DNA of 23,390 bases from Thiobacillaceae bacterium (lineage in GTDB: Bacteria; Pseudomonadota; Gammaproteobacteria; Burkholderiales; Thiobacillaceae), in the NCBI GenBank assembly GCA_012274165.1, contig JAAPAA010000100.1, positions 1 to 23,390 on the forward strand. Direction: 5' to 3'. The number at the start of each line of letters is the position of its first letter. Position 1 is the first letter of the stretch. The position numbers and the translations under genes were made by a program. Positions 15,556 to 23,352 of this stretch are shown piece by piece. The notes under the pieces were generated by a model. It had not been told where the DNA came from, did not search any database, and saw only the letters and a program-made list of their open reading frames with translations.

Positions 15556-15576
15556 CGTTTGGGTTCCACCCAAACG
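15556..15576. promoter_or_regulatory. Perfect 9-bp palindrome between divergent genes
   Basis: CGTTTGGGT-TCC-ACCCAAACG, a perfect 9-bp inverted repeat with a 3-base centre. It lies in the 145-base gap between the divergent S4 protein and MoxR-type genes, 48 bases ahead of the latter's ATG. There is no T-run. An operator for a dimeric repressor or an RNA hairpin in one leader are the likely readings. An outer CTCAC/GTGAG pair may extend it. Confidence 0.4.
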
Positions 15577-15623
15577 AGTGAGCGTTTATCATTCGGCGCT
15601 ACTTTTGCTGTTCTGACTGATCC

Positions 15624-16667
15624 ATGCGCCCCTCACATATTGAAACCATCCTCGACCGCGAATTCGAAAGTGCGGCTGACGGCCACCATACGCCCGTAAT
15701 GCTGTGGGGCCCTCCCGGCGTGGGCAAGTCGCAAATCGTTGCCAAGATTGCACTGCAGCACAGCGTGCCGCTGATCGATATCCGGCTGTCGCAAATGGAG
15801 CCGACCGATCTGCGCGGGATTCCGTTTCGTCAAGGTGATCTGGTTGAATGGTCGATTCCATCGGTATTGCCAGATGCTGTGCGCCACGGCCCGGCTGGCA
15901 TTCTGTTTCTGGATGAAATCACCTCGGCGCCGCCCACCGTGTCCGCCGCCGCCTATCAGCTTATCCTCGACCGTCGCCTGGGCGAATATCAGGTGCCCGA
16001 CGGCTGGGTGATTTTTGCGGCGGGTAACCGGCAGGGCGACCGCGGTGTGACGTATGCCATGCCGGCGCCGCTGGCCAACCGCTTCACTCACTATGAAGTG
16101 GAGGTCAATCTGGACGACTGGATCGACTGGGCGCACAGCGAAGATATCGACCCGCGCGTAATCGCATTTCTGCGCTTTCGTCCCGACCTGCTGTTCAGCT
16201 TCGACCCGGCGCATACGCCGATTGCCTTTCCCAGCCCGCGTTCGTGGGAATACGCGCACCGCGCGCTGCAAAAATTCGACAAGACCACGCTGCTCGCCGA
16301 TGCGCTGATTGCCTGCGTCGGACAATCGGCCGGGCTGGAACTCAAAACCTTCGTCGACAACATGGCGCAAATGCCCGACCTCGACGCCATCATCGCGGGT
16401 GCCGACGCCGCCGTGCCGGAAGGCATCGACCTGCAATACGGCGTCGCCGCCGCTCTGGTGCGCCGTGCCCTGCAGGCGGCCGACAGCGGCAATGCGCCCG
16501 CGGTGTACGGCAACATTCTCAAATATGCGCAGCGGTTCCAGCAGCGCGAAATGGGCGTGATGCTGGTGTCCGACCTGCACCGCGCGGTGGGGCGGCCGCT
16601 GTTCGCCGTACCGGCGTTCGCCGAGTGGGCCAACAGCATCACCGATCTGGTTCTGTACGAGCATTGA
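15624..16667 (+). CDS. MoxR-type AAA+ ATPase
   Basis: This AAA+ ATPase has 347 residues. Walker A is GPPGVGKS at 29-36, Walker B is GILFLDEI at 92-99, and the sensor-1 region is AAGNR with Asn135. MSAxL-type residues (RLSQMEPTDLRGIP) follow the second strand. The C-terminal lid (about 200-345) is helical. MoxR proteins act as chaperone-like unfoldases that work with VWA-domain partners, often inserting metals or cofactors or remodelling complexes. The next gene, 3 bases away, encodes just such a VWA-like partner. The start is ATG 15624, and the sequence begins close to the first helix as usual. The specific client is unknown. Confidence 0.92.
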   Translation: MRPSHIETILDREFESAADGHHTPVMLWGPPGVGKSQIVAKIALQHSVPLIDIRLSQMEPTDLRGIPFRQGDLVEWSIPSVLPDAVRHGPAGILFLDEITSAPPTVSAAAYQLILDRRLGEYQVPDGWVIFAAGNRQGDRGVTYAMPAPLANRFTHYEVEVNLDDWIDWAHSEDIDPRVIAFLRFRPDLLFSFDPAHTPIAFPSPRSWEYAHRALQKFDKTTLLADALIACVGQSAGLELKTFVDNMAQMPDLDAIIAGADAAVPEGIDLQYGVAAALVRRALQAADSGNAPAVYGNILKYAQRFQQREMGVMLVSDLHRAVGRPLFAVPAFAEWANSITDLVLYEH

Positions 16668-16670
16668 TTG

Positions 16671-17927
16671 ATGGCGGAATACGCTGACGCTGCGCTGCAA
16701 CCGATCCTGACCAAGCTGGCGGCTGCGCGCACGCGGCTCATCATGGAGCGGCCTTTTCTGGGCGCGCTGGTGATGCACCTGCCGCTGAAAGTCGGCGACG
16801 CGGGCATCAAGACTACCGGCACCGACGCCAAGGCGTTTTATTTCAATCCGGCTTTCGTCGACCACCTCAGCCTGGCACAGACACAGTTCATTCTGGCGCA
16901 CGAGGCGCTGCATTGCGCGATGGGGCATCCGCACCGCCGCAACCATCGGGTCAAGCAGCGCTGGGATGTGGCCTGCGACCACGCGGTGAATCTGATCCTG
17001 ATCGAGGAAGGACTGAAGCCGCCGCTGCACGGCATCCTCGCCGACCAGAATTTCATGACGCTGTCGGCGGAAGAAATCTATCCGCTGATTCCCGAGGACA
17101 CCCCGGAAGAATCCTTCGACCAGCATCTGTTCGACAGCGATAACGAGTCCGGCGCGAGCCCCGACGAAAACCAGCGCCAGGACGACCCGGATGCAGGCGA
17201 GTCGGGCGGCCAGGGCAAGGAAGGCCAGAGCCAGGCCGAACAACAGCAGGGCAGCGGCAGCCAGCCTTCGCAAAAGCCGAACGAGATGTCGCCCGCCGAG
17301 CGTGAAGAGCTCGCCGAGCAGTGGAAAAACCGCCTCGCCGCTGCCGCGCAGGCGGCGCGCCAGGCGGGCAAGCTGTCGCAGTCGATGATGCGCTGGGTCG
17401 ATGGACTGCTGGCCCCCAGCCTGCCGTGGCGTGCGCTGCTGGCGCGCTTTTTCGCGGTCAACCAGCGCGATGACTATTCGTGGCGCAGGCCGTCGCGGCG
17501 CGAAGGCGATGCGATCCTGCCGCGCTTGTCGAGCGAAGGGCTGGAAGTCATCGCCGCGATCGATACCAGCGGCTCGATCAGCGACGAGGAATTGCGCGAA
17601 TTCGTATCCGAACTCGACGCGCTGAAAGGCCAGGTGCGCGCCAAGGTAACGTTGCTGGCCTGCGACAACCGCGTCGCCGATGCCGCGCCGTGGGAATACG
17701 AAGCGTGGGACGCGATGCAACTTCCAGACAATATCGAAGGCGGCGGCGGCACCGATTTCCGCCCGGTGTTCGACTGGGTCGAAACCGAAAACCGCAGCCC
17801 CAACATGCTGGTGTATTTCACTGACGGCGAGGGCGACTTCCCCAAAGTGCCGCCCAATTACCCGGTGATCTGGCTGGTGAAAGGCAAGGGCACCGTGCCC
17901 TGGGGCGAGCGGGTGCAACTCAATTGA
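16671..17927 (+). CDS. DUF2201 protein: putative metallopeptidase with VWA-like domain
   Basis: This is a 418-residue soluble protein. The N-terminal domain (about 10-155) has a zincin-type HEALHCAMGH motif at residues 77-86 (His77, Glu78, His81). Residues about 156-205 form a low-complexity linker rich in Gln, Gly, Ser, Asp and Glu. The C-terminal VWA-like domain (about 290-415) has the MIDAS motif DTSGS with Asp298, Ser300 and Ser302, and later FTDGEGDFP. This matches the DUF2201 N- and C-terminal families. It is paired with the MoxR-type ATPase upstream (3 bases), like RavA-ViaA. Whether the HExxH site is catalytic is not shown. The ATG at 16671 is preferred to the TTG at 16668. Confidence 0.88.
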   Translation: MAEYADAALQPILTKLAAARTRLIMERPFLGALVMHLPLKVGDAGIKTTGTDAKAFYFNPAFVDHLSLAQTQFILAHEALHCAMGHPHRRNHRVKQRWDVACDHAVNLILIEEGLKPPLHGILADQNFMTLSAEEIYPLIPEDTPEESFDQHLFDSDNESGASPDENQRQDDPDAGESGGQGKEGQSQAEQQQGSGSQPSQKPNEMSPAEREELAEQWKNRLAAAAQAARQAGKLSQSMMRWVDGLLAPSLPWRALLARFFAVNQRDDYSWRRPSRREGDAILPRLSSEGLEVIAAIDTSGSISDEELREFVSELDALKGQVRAKVTLLACDNRVADAAPWEYEAWDAMQLPDNIEGGGGTDFRPVFDWVETENRSPNMLVYFTDGEGDFPKVPPNYPVIWLVKGKGTVPWGERVQLN

Positions 17928-18814
17928 GCGCCGAGGATTCAACGGCAGAAAATTCAAGCGCGGCCAACCAGGCCAGTCGCGTGCGCAGCTTTTTGTTCGA
18001 GCAGCTCGACATACGGGGCGCCTGGGTACAGTTGGGCCCGGCCTGGCGCGAGATGACGGCGGGGCGCGATTACCCCGAGCCGGCACTGGAGCTGCTGGGG
18101 CAACTGGCGGCGGTCACCACGCTGCTCGGCGCCAATCTCAAGCAGGCCGGGCGGCTCGGTTTTCAGCTGCGTGGCGCCGGTGAGGTGTCGCAACTGGTGA
18201 TGGATTGCGACGATCAACTGCGCCTGCGCGGCATGGTTCACACGGCTGCACGGGTGTCCGCCGGTAGTTTGCCGGCTTTGCTGGGTGACGGCGCGCTGAC
18301 CCTGATGCTCGACATCGCAGGCATGCGCGAGCCTTACCAAAGCCACGTGCCCCTGCAGGGCGACACCCTGGCCGAGGTGTTCGAACATTACCTCGCGCAG
18401 TCCGAGCAGCACCCCACCCGTTTGTGGCTGGCGGCCAATCATGAAACGGCGGCGGGGCTGTTTCTGCAGGCGCTGCCGGGCGCGGCGATGCGCGACTCCG
18501 ACGGCTGGAACCGGCTGCAGATTCTGGCCGGCACGGTGCGGCCGGACGAATTGCTCGGGCTGGGCTCAATCAAGCTGATCGAGCGGCTGTTCCCGGAAGA
18601 AGACGTGCGGGTGTACGACCCGCGCCCGGTGAGTTACCACTGCCCCTACGATCTGGCCAAAGTCCATTCCATGCTGCAGAGCGTGGGGCAGGCGGAATGC
18701 GAATCCATTATTGCCGAGCAGGGTGAAATCCGGGTGCATGATGACATCTGCAACCATCACTATGTGCTGGATGCGGCTGCGGTTGCTGCGTTGTTTGGTC
18801 CTGCAGCTGAGTAG
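17924..18814 (+). CDS. hslO: Hsp33-like chaperone with degenerate zinc centre
   Basis: This is a homologue of the redox-regulated holdase Hsp33, 296 residues. It aligns with E. coli Hsp33 along its whole length by eye: RSFLFEQLDIRGAWVQL, ELLGQLAAVTTLLGANLK, GDTLAEVFEHYLAQSEQHPTRL, and LFPEEDVRVYDP. The C-terminal switch is altered: CxC reads Cys240-Pro-Tyr242 and CxxC reads Asp273-Asp-Ile-Cys276. Two of the four zinc cysteines are therefore lost, though the surrounding fold (SIIAEQGEIRVHDD, NHHY) is kept. A free Cys259 is nearby. The TTG start overlaps the preceding stop (TTGA), which ties it to the MoxR/VWA genes; a GTG at 17978 is an alternative. Oxidative activation of the E. coli type seems unlikely. 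Confidence 0.88.
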   Translation: MSAEDSTAENSSAANQASRVRSFLFEQLDIRGAWVQLGPAWREMTAGRDYPEPALELLGQLAAVTTLLGANLKQAGRLGFQLRGAGEVSQLVMDCDDQLRLRGMVHTAARVSAGSLPALLGDGALTLMLDIAGMREPYQSHVPLQGDTLAEVFEHYLAQSEQHPTRLWLAANHETAAGLFLQALPGAAMRDSDGWNRLQILAGTVRPDELLGLGSIKLIERLFPEEDVRVYDPRPVSYHCPYDLAKVHSMLQSVGQAECESIIAEQGEIRVHDDICNHHYVLDAAAVAALFGPAAE

Positions 18815-18877
18815 GTTGCAGAAGCGGGTGGTACACGCGGCCTTGGTGCAATTTTGACTTGAACGAAAGGACGCACG

Positions 18878-19162
18878 ATGCAAACACGATGGTTGATGGT
18901 GGGGTTGCTGGTACTTGCAACTCAAGCGCAGGCTGAGGATGGTCGTTATCAAGCTTTGCCGCTGGCGGTAGTTGACGGCGGTAAAGGTGGCGGGCGTGCG
19001 CTGATCCTCGATACCCGTGATGGCCATGTCTGGGTCTGGAGCGAAAACGAGCTTCTGAATTCGCCGGGCGGCCAACGCCGTTATGGGTCTGGCTTTATTT
19101 ATCAGGGCAAACTGCGCCCCGGCACGCACCCCGGCGAGATCATCGAACAGCAGTCCCGCTAA
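18878..19162 (+). CDS. Small secreted protein of unknown function
   Basis: This is a 94-residue protein with a clear signal peptide (basic start MQTRW, hydrophobic core LMVGLLVLA, cut after QAQA near residue 19). The mature part, about 75 residues, holds two short beta-rich segments: RYQALPLAV and RALILDTRDGHVWVWSENEL, a pattern seen in many small periplasmic proteins. No cysteine or enzyme motif is visible. GAAAGGACGC precedes the ATG as a good ribosome-binding site. It follows hsp33 after 63 bases and precedes mshE by 57 bases, so its transcription unit is unclear. I do not recognise the family. Confidence 0.75.
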   Translation: MQTRWLMVGLLVLATQAQAEDGRYQALPLAVVDGGKGGGRALILDTRDGHVWVWSENELLNSPGGQRRYGSGFIYQGKLRPGTHPGEIIEQQSR

Positions 19163-19219
19163 CCGGATAGCGTCCGCACGCTCCCGCTATTCATTTCATC
19201 GACCTGGACATAACGACGC

Positions 19220-20923
19220 ATGGCTCGCCCCGAAAAGATTCGCCTTGGTGATTTGCTGGTTAACGAAGGCCTGATTTCATCTGCCGTGCTTGATACGGCG
19301 CTGGCCGAACAAAAGAAATCGGGGCGGCGGCTGGGGCGGGTGCTGGTTGATTCCATGCTGGTGACCGAAGAGGCGATTGGCAAGGCGCTGGCCCGTCAGT
19401 TGGGGGCGCCATTCATCGATCTCAAACAATCGCCGGTTGATCCGGCTGCGCTGAAACTGTTGCCCGAAAGTCCTGCGCGGCGACTGCGGGTGATGCCGCT
19501 CAAAGTATTGCCGGATGGCCTGCTGGTGGGGATGTCCGACCCGGGCGACCTGTTTGCCTATGACGAACTGGCGCGCCTGACCAATCTGGACATTCATGTC
19601 GCCGTGGTCACCGAAAGCGACCTGCTCACGGCGTACGACCGCCATTACCGCCGCACCGAGGAAATCGGCGGCTACGCCAAGGAACTCGAGCAATCGCTCA
19701 AGGGCAGCGACGACACCCTGCTGGATGCGCTGAATGCGGAAGCCGGCTCGCTCGACGCGCCGGTGGTGCGGCTGATCCAGACCTTGTTCGAAGACGCGCT
19801 GCAGGTGCGCGCCTCCGACATCCACATCGAACCACAGGAAAAGAAGCTCGTCATCCGCTTCCGCATCGACGGCGTGCTGCATGTGCAGACCGAGGCCGAG
19901 CCCACCGTGGCGCAGGCCTTGTCGATGCGCCTGAAAATCATCTCGGGGCTGGATATTTCAGAAAAGCGTCTGCCGCAGGATGGACGTTTCCATCTCACGA
20001 TCAAGGGGCGGCCGCTCGATATCCGCCTCTCGACCCTGCCGACCCAGCATGGCGAATCGATCGTGATGCGCCTGCTGGCAACCGGTGGCGGCATGCTGGA
20101 TCTGGAGCGGATCGGCATGCCCGAAGCCATGCTGGCGCGTTATCAGAGCATCATTTCCCGCCCCAACGGCCTGGTGCTGGTGACCGGCCCGACCGGCAGC
20201 GGCAAAACCACCACGCTCTACGCATCACTGAGCACGCTGAACAAGGTGGACAGCAAACTCATCACGGTCGAAGACCCGGTCGAATACCGACTGCCCGGCG
20301 TGATGCAGGTGCAGGTCAACGACAAGATCGACATGAGCTTTTCACGCGCGCTGCGTTCCATCCTGCGGCAGGACCCCGACGTCGTGCTGATCGGCGAGAT
20401 GCGCGACGCCGAAACCGCGCAAATCGGCTTGCGCGCTGCGCTGACCGGTCACCTGGTGTTCTCCACCCTGCACACCAACGACGCCGCCAGCACCCCGGTG
20501 CGGCTGATCGACATGGGCGCACCACGTTTCATGGTGGCGACGGCATTGCAGGCGGTGGTGGCGCAGCGTCTGGTGCGCCAGGTGTGCTGGCATTGCACGC
20601 AGCCCCACACCCCGACGCCCCATGAAATGAACTGGCTGGAAAGCATGGGTGCGGCGGACGATACGAGTGGATACACAGAGGGGGCGGGGTGCCAGCAATG
20701 CAACCACACCGGTTATCGCGGCCGCATGGCAGTTTACGAAATGCTGGAAATGACCCCCGCACTGGCGCAAGCCGCCAACCAGCCCGATCCGCGTGAATTC
20801 CTCATCGTGGCGCGCCAGGCGATGGCAGGGCATACGCTGGGACACCATGCGCTGGCACTGGCGCGCAGCGGTAAAACCAGCCTGGCCGAAGCGGCCAAGG
20901 TCAGCAATCAGGGCGACGAGTAA
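19220..20923 (+). CDS. mshE: Type IV pilus / MSHA assembly ATPase MshE
   Basis: This is the cytoplasmic hexameric ATPase that powers pilus extension, 567 residues. The N-terminal domain has two tandem MshEN motifs, starting at Arg8 (RLGDLLVNEGLIS) and Arg37 (RLGRVLVDSMLVT). The first fits the known c-di-GMP-binding motif at every conserved position, ending in Gln31. The second has Met in place of Gly and ends in Gln60. The GspE/PilB catalytic part has the P-loop GPTGSGKTT (322-330), an Asp-box around VEDPVEY, the Walker-B region VVLIGEMRD (387-395), and a His-box TGHLVFSTLHTND. A zinc knuckle is at Cys455, Cys458, Cys490 and Cys493. mshG follows after 2 bases. Confidence 0.93.
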   Translation: MARPEKIRLGDLLVNEGLISSAVLDTALAEQKKSGRRLGRVLVDSMLVTEEAIGKALARQLGAPFIDLKQSPVDPAALKLLPESPARRLRVMPLKVLPDGLLVGMSDPGDLFAYDELARLTNLDIHVAVVTESDLLTAYDRHYRRTEEIGGYAKELEQSLKGSDDTLLDALNAEAGSLDAPVVRLIQTLFEDALQVRASDIHIEPQEKKLVIRFRIDGVLHVQTEAEPTVAQALSMRLKIISGLDISEKRLPQDGRFHLTIKGRPLDIRLSTLPTQHGESIVMRLLATGGGMLDLERIGMPEAMLARYQSIISRPNGLVLVTGPTGSGKTTTLYASLSTLNKVDSKLITVEDPVEYRLPGVMQVQVNDKIDMSFSRALRSILRQDPDVVLIGEMRDAETAQIGLRAALTGHLVFSTLHTNDAASTPVRLIDMGAPRFMVATALQAVVAQRLVRQVCWHCTQPHTPTPHEMNWLESMGAADDTSGYTEGAGCQQCNHTGYRGRMAVYEMLEMTPALAQAANQPDPREFLIVARQAMAGHTLGHHALALARSGKTSLAEAAKVSNQGDE

Positions 20924-20925
20924 GC

Positions 20926-22155
20926 ATGGGCCTTTTTCTGTATCAGGCGCGTACCGGCAAGGGTGAATTGCAGAAAGGCCGCTTTGAAGGCGCCACCTCG
21001 GCCGAGGTGGCCGACCATTTGCTGGCCGCCGGGCTGATCCCGGTCGATATCAAGGCCTTGCCCGATCCGGTTGAATTCAACCTCGGCGAAGTGCTGGGCA
21101 AGAACCGTTCGCAGTCGATCGGTCTGGTGGAATTACAGCTGTTTTCGCGCCAGCTTCACACCATGTTGCGTTCCGGCGTACCGATTTTGCGCGCGCTGAC
21201 GAGCCTGCGTGAGTCCAGCATCAACCCCGGGTTTGCCCGGGTGTTGGCCGATATCAACGATGGCCTGGGGCAGGGGCGCGAGCTCTCGATGTGTCTGGCG
21301 CGTCACCCCAAAATATTCGACAGCTTTTACCTCGCCATGATTCGCGTCGGCGAAATGACGGGCCGTCTTGACGACGTGCTCGACCGGCTCGCCGTGCATC
21401 TGGACTTTGAGCGCCGCGCGCGCGAAAGGGTGAAAGGCGCAGTCCGCTATCCGCTGTTCGTCGTCATCGCGCTTATCGTGGCGATGATGATCATCAACCT
21501 GTTCGTCATCCCTGCGTTCTCCAAGGTCTATGCCGGGATGCATGCCGAACTGCCGCTGATGACGCGCTTCCTCATCGGCACGTCCAATTTCACCAAGGAA
21601 TACATCCATCTGATGATCGCAGGTGCGGGCGTCGCGCTGCTCGGCTTCATCGGCTGGAAAGGCACCGATAAGGGTCGCTACAGCTGGGATCGCTTCAAAC
21701 TGCGGCTGCCCATCGTCGGCAAAATCCTGCGTAAATCCGCGCTGGCGCGGTTTGCCCGCAGCTTTGCGCTAGCCTCGAAATCCGGCGTGCCGATCCTGCA
21801 GGTGCTGACCGTGGTTGCGGCGGTGGCCGACAACCGCTACTACGCCGACAAGATCGGCGCCATGCGCGAAGGCATCGAACGTGGCGAATCCCTGTTGCGC
21901 ACCGCCACCCTCACCGGCGTCTTCACCCCGGTGGTGCTGCAAATGCTGGCAGTGGGCGAAGAAACCGGCGAGCTCGACAACCTGCTGCAGGAAATCGCCG
22001 TCATGTACGAGCAGGAAGTCGAATACGAAATTTCCACCCTGTCGCAGCAGATCGAACCCATCCTGATTACGGCCTTGGGTGCGATGGTGCTGGTGCTCGC
22101 CCTCGGCGTATTCCTGCCGATTTGGGATATGGGTTCGAAAACCTTCGGCCACTGA
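20926..22155 (+). CDS. mshG: Type IV pilus / MSHA inner-membrane platform protein MshG
   Basis: This is a GspF/PilC-family polytopic platform protein, 409 residues, on which the ATPase acts to assemble pilins. There are two T2SSF repeats. The first (about 70-195) has QLFSRQLHTMLRSGVPIL and IRVGEMTGRLDDVLDRLA. The second (about 270-395) has RFARSFALASKSGVPILQ and LAVGEETGELDNLLQEIA. Membrane helices lie at about 175-200, 225-245 and 378-402. It directly follows mshE with a 2-base gap and ends at a terminator. The Msh name rests on MshE upstream and the pilin set downstream; a generic type IV pilus or type II secretion platform is the alternative. Confidence 0.92.
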   Translation: MGLFLYQARTGKGELQKGRFEGATSAEVADHLLAAGLIPVDIKALPDPVEFNLGEVLGKNRSQSIGLVELQLFSRQLHTMLRSGVPILRALTSLRESSINPGFARVLADINDGLGQGRELSMCLARHPKIFDSFYLAMIRVGEMTGRLDDVLDRLAVHLDFERRARERVKGAVRYPLFVVIALIVAMMIINLFVIPAFSKVYAGMHAELPLMTRFLIGTSNFTKEYIHLMIAGAGVALLGFIGWKGTDKGRYSWDRFKLRLPIVGKILRKSALARFARSFALASKSGVPILQVLTVVAAVADNRYYADKIGAMREGIERGESLLRTATLTGVFTPVVLQMLAVGEETGELDNLLQEIAVMYEQEVEYEISTLSQQIEPILITALGAMVLVLALGVFLPIWDMGSKTFGH

Positions 22156-22172
22156 GCCTCTCCTGTGAGCAC

Positions 22173-22196
22173 GCAGGCATTTTTCATGCCTGTTTT
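22173..22196 (+). terminator. Intrinsic terminator after mshG
   Basis: CAGGCAT-TTTTC-ATGCCTG followed by TTTT (arms 22174-22180 and 22186-22192, extended by a G-T pair), 18 bases after the mshG stop. It separates the assembly genes from the pilin genes. Confidence 0.75.
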
Positions 22197-22227
22197 GCCG
22201 GGCCGAACCAAATAATGCTCAAGTCCC

Positions 22228-22256
22228 TTGACATGACGCCGATAAAGTCTTCATGC
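22228..22256 (+). promoter_or_regulatory. Candidate pilin promoter (-35 TTGACA)
   Basis: A perfect TTGACA at 22228-22233 lies 59 bases ahead of the pilin ATG, just past the terminator. The -10 at the right distance (22250-22256, TTCATGC) is poor, so an activator may be needed. No sigma-54 GG/GC pair was found. Confidence 0.3.
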
Positions 22257-22291
22257 GCCGAGCAGGCGCCCCTAATGTTTCGGAGAACGCA

Positions 22292-22864
22292 ATGAAGATT
22301 CAATCTGTCGCCCAGCATCGTCGGATGCAAGGTTTCACCATGATCGAGCTCATCGTGGTGATCGTGATCCTCGGTATCCTGGCCGCGGTCGCGCTGCCGC
22401 GCTTTACCAACATCCAGCGCGATGCACGCGTCGCCAAGCTGAACGCGGCGCGTGGCGCGGTGCAGGCAGCTGCGGCGATGGTGCATGGCGCAGCGTTGTC
22501 GCGTGCCGGGCAGGGTGCTATTACGATCGGTGGCTGCACCGCGACCACTACTGCAGCTGGCGGTGGCACGATTTGTACTGAATCGGGTGCGGTAAGCGTG
22601 GTCAATTGGTACCCACAAGCTAACCTTCTCGGCATTATTAATGCTTCTGGGTTGACAGCCGTTTTTCCGGCAACAATCGCAGCCCTCAATACCGAGGGAT
22701 ACAACATCACCGGCGGTGCGGCGGCGATTGGCAGCGTGGTCACTGTACAAGTTCAGGGTGGCACGCTCCCCGCCAGTTGCTCATTCACCTATAAGCCTTC
22801 TGGCGCGACTTCAGCAGCAGGGTCGGCCGCACTGGTCTCAGCCGTTGTTACAACGGGTTGCTAA
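22292..22864 (+). CDS. mshA: MSHA-type major pilin (type IV prepilin)
   Basis: This is a type IV prepilin of 190 residues. The leader is 14 residues, and the prepilin peptidase site is MQG|FTMIEL with Glu19 as the mature Glu5. The hydrophobic stalk continues IVVIVILGILAAVALPRF. The globular part contains Cys residues in GGCTATT, TICTESG, LPASCSF and the terminal TTGC, suitable for disulfides. The start is ATG 22292 with CGGAGA upstream; a longer frame from 22253 lacks one. It has its own likely promoter and a terminator upstream, so it is expressed apart from mshEG, as expected for an abundant subunit. MshA or MshB cannot be told apart from the sequence. Confidence 0.88.
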   Translation: MKIQSVAQHRRMQGFTMIELIVVIVILGILAAVALPRFTNIQRDARVAKLNAARGAVQAAAAMVHGAALSRAGQGAITIGGCTATTTAAGGGTICTESGAVSVVNWYPQANLLGIINASGLTAVFPATIAALNTEGYNITGGAAAIGSVVTVQVQGGTLPASCSFTYKPSGATSAAGSAALVSAVVTTGC

Positions 22865-22878
22865 GTAAAGGCTTCGCA

Positions 22879-23352
22879 ATGTGCCCCTCTAACCGCGGCT
22901 TTGGCCGCGGTTTTACCTTGGTGGAACTGGTGCTGGTGATGACCATCGCCGGTGTGTTGGCGGCAGTGGCGGCGCCACGCATGCTCGATCGCAGTGCGTT
23001 TCAGACGCGCGGCGGCGCGGCTGAAATCCGCACTGCCCTGCGTTATGCGCAGAAGCTGGCGATAGCAAAAAATCGGGAGGTGTGCGTGACCACGTCAGGA
23101 ACCGGTTTGACTCTCACGTTTGAACCCACGTATGCCTCGGTGTGCGGTGTGGCCGCAGTAATTCGCTCTGGTGGCGATCCAGTTAGCGAGCCAACTTTCA
23201 GTGTGGTCTTGCCGCCTGGTATTCCTTTGACAATTGTTCCGCCCTTTCGCTTCGACGGACAAGGTCGCCCTAACCCCAATGCCATTGTGAATTTGACGGT
23301 GGGTGGCAGTGCATCGGTGACGGTGGAACCCGAAACTGGCTATGTGCATTAA
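22879..23352 (+). CDS. mshC: GspH/MshC-like pseudopilin
   Basis: This is a minor pilin with 157 residues and an 11-residue leader. The peptidase site is GRG|FTLVEL with Glu16 as Glu5, followed by the stalk VLVMTIAGVLAAVAAPRM. The residues that follow (RTALRYAQKLAIAKNREVCV) are the classic GspH/FimT helix. The beta-rich C-terminal domain includes FRFDGQGRPNP, a GspH-domain turn. The start is ATG 22879 with AAAGG upstream, 14 bases after the pilin stop; a TTG at 22858 overlapping that stop is less likely. In MSHA clusters the GspH-type gene is mshC. It probably primes or caps the pilus. Confidence 0.85.
   Translation: MCPSNRGFGRGFTLVELVLVMTIAGVLAAVAAPRMLDRSAFQTRGGAAEIRTALRYAQKLAIAKNREVCVTTSGTGLTLTFEPTYASVCGVAAVIRSGGDPVSEPTFSVVLPPGIPLTIVPPFRFDGQGRPNPNAIVNLTVGGSASVTVEPETGYVH

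Noticed and set aside
15633..18086. An 817-codon open frame on the minus strand antisense to the moxR, DUF2201 and hsp33 genes
   Set aside because: The plus-strand genes in the same DNA have clear Walker, HExxH, MIDAS and Hsp33 signatures. The antisense product is His/Arg/Gln-rich without any family pattern, as expected from GC-rich codon use.
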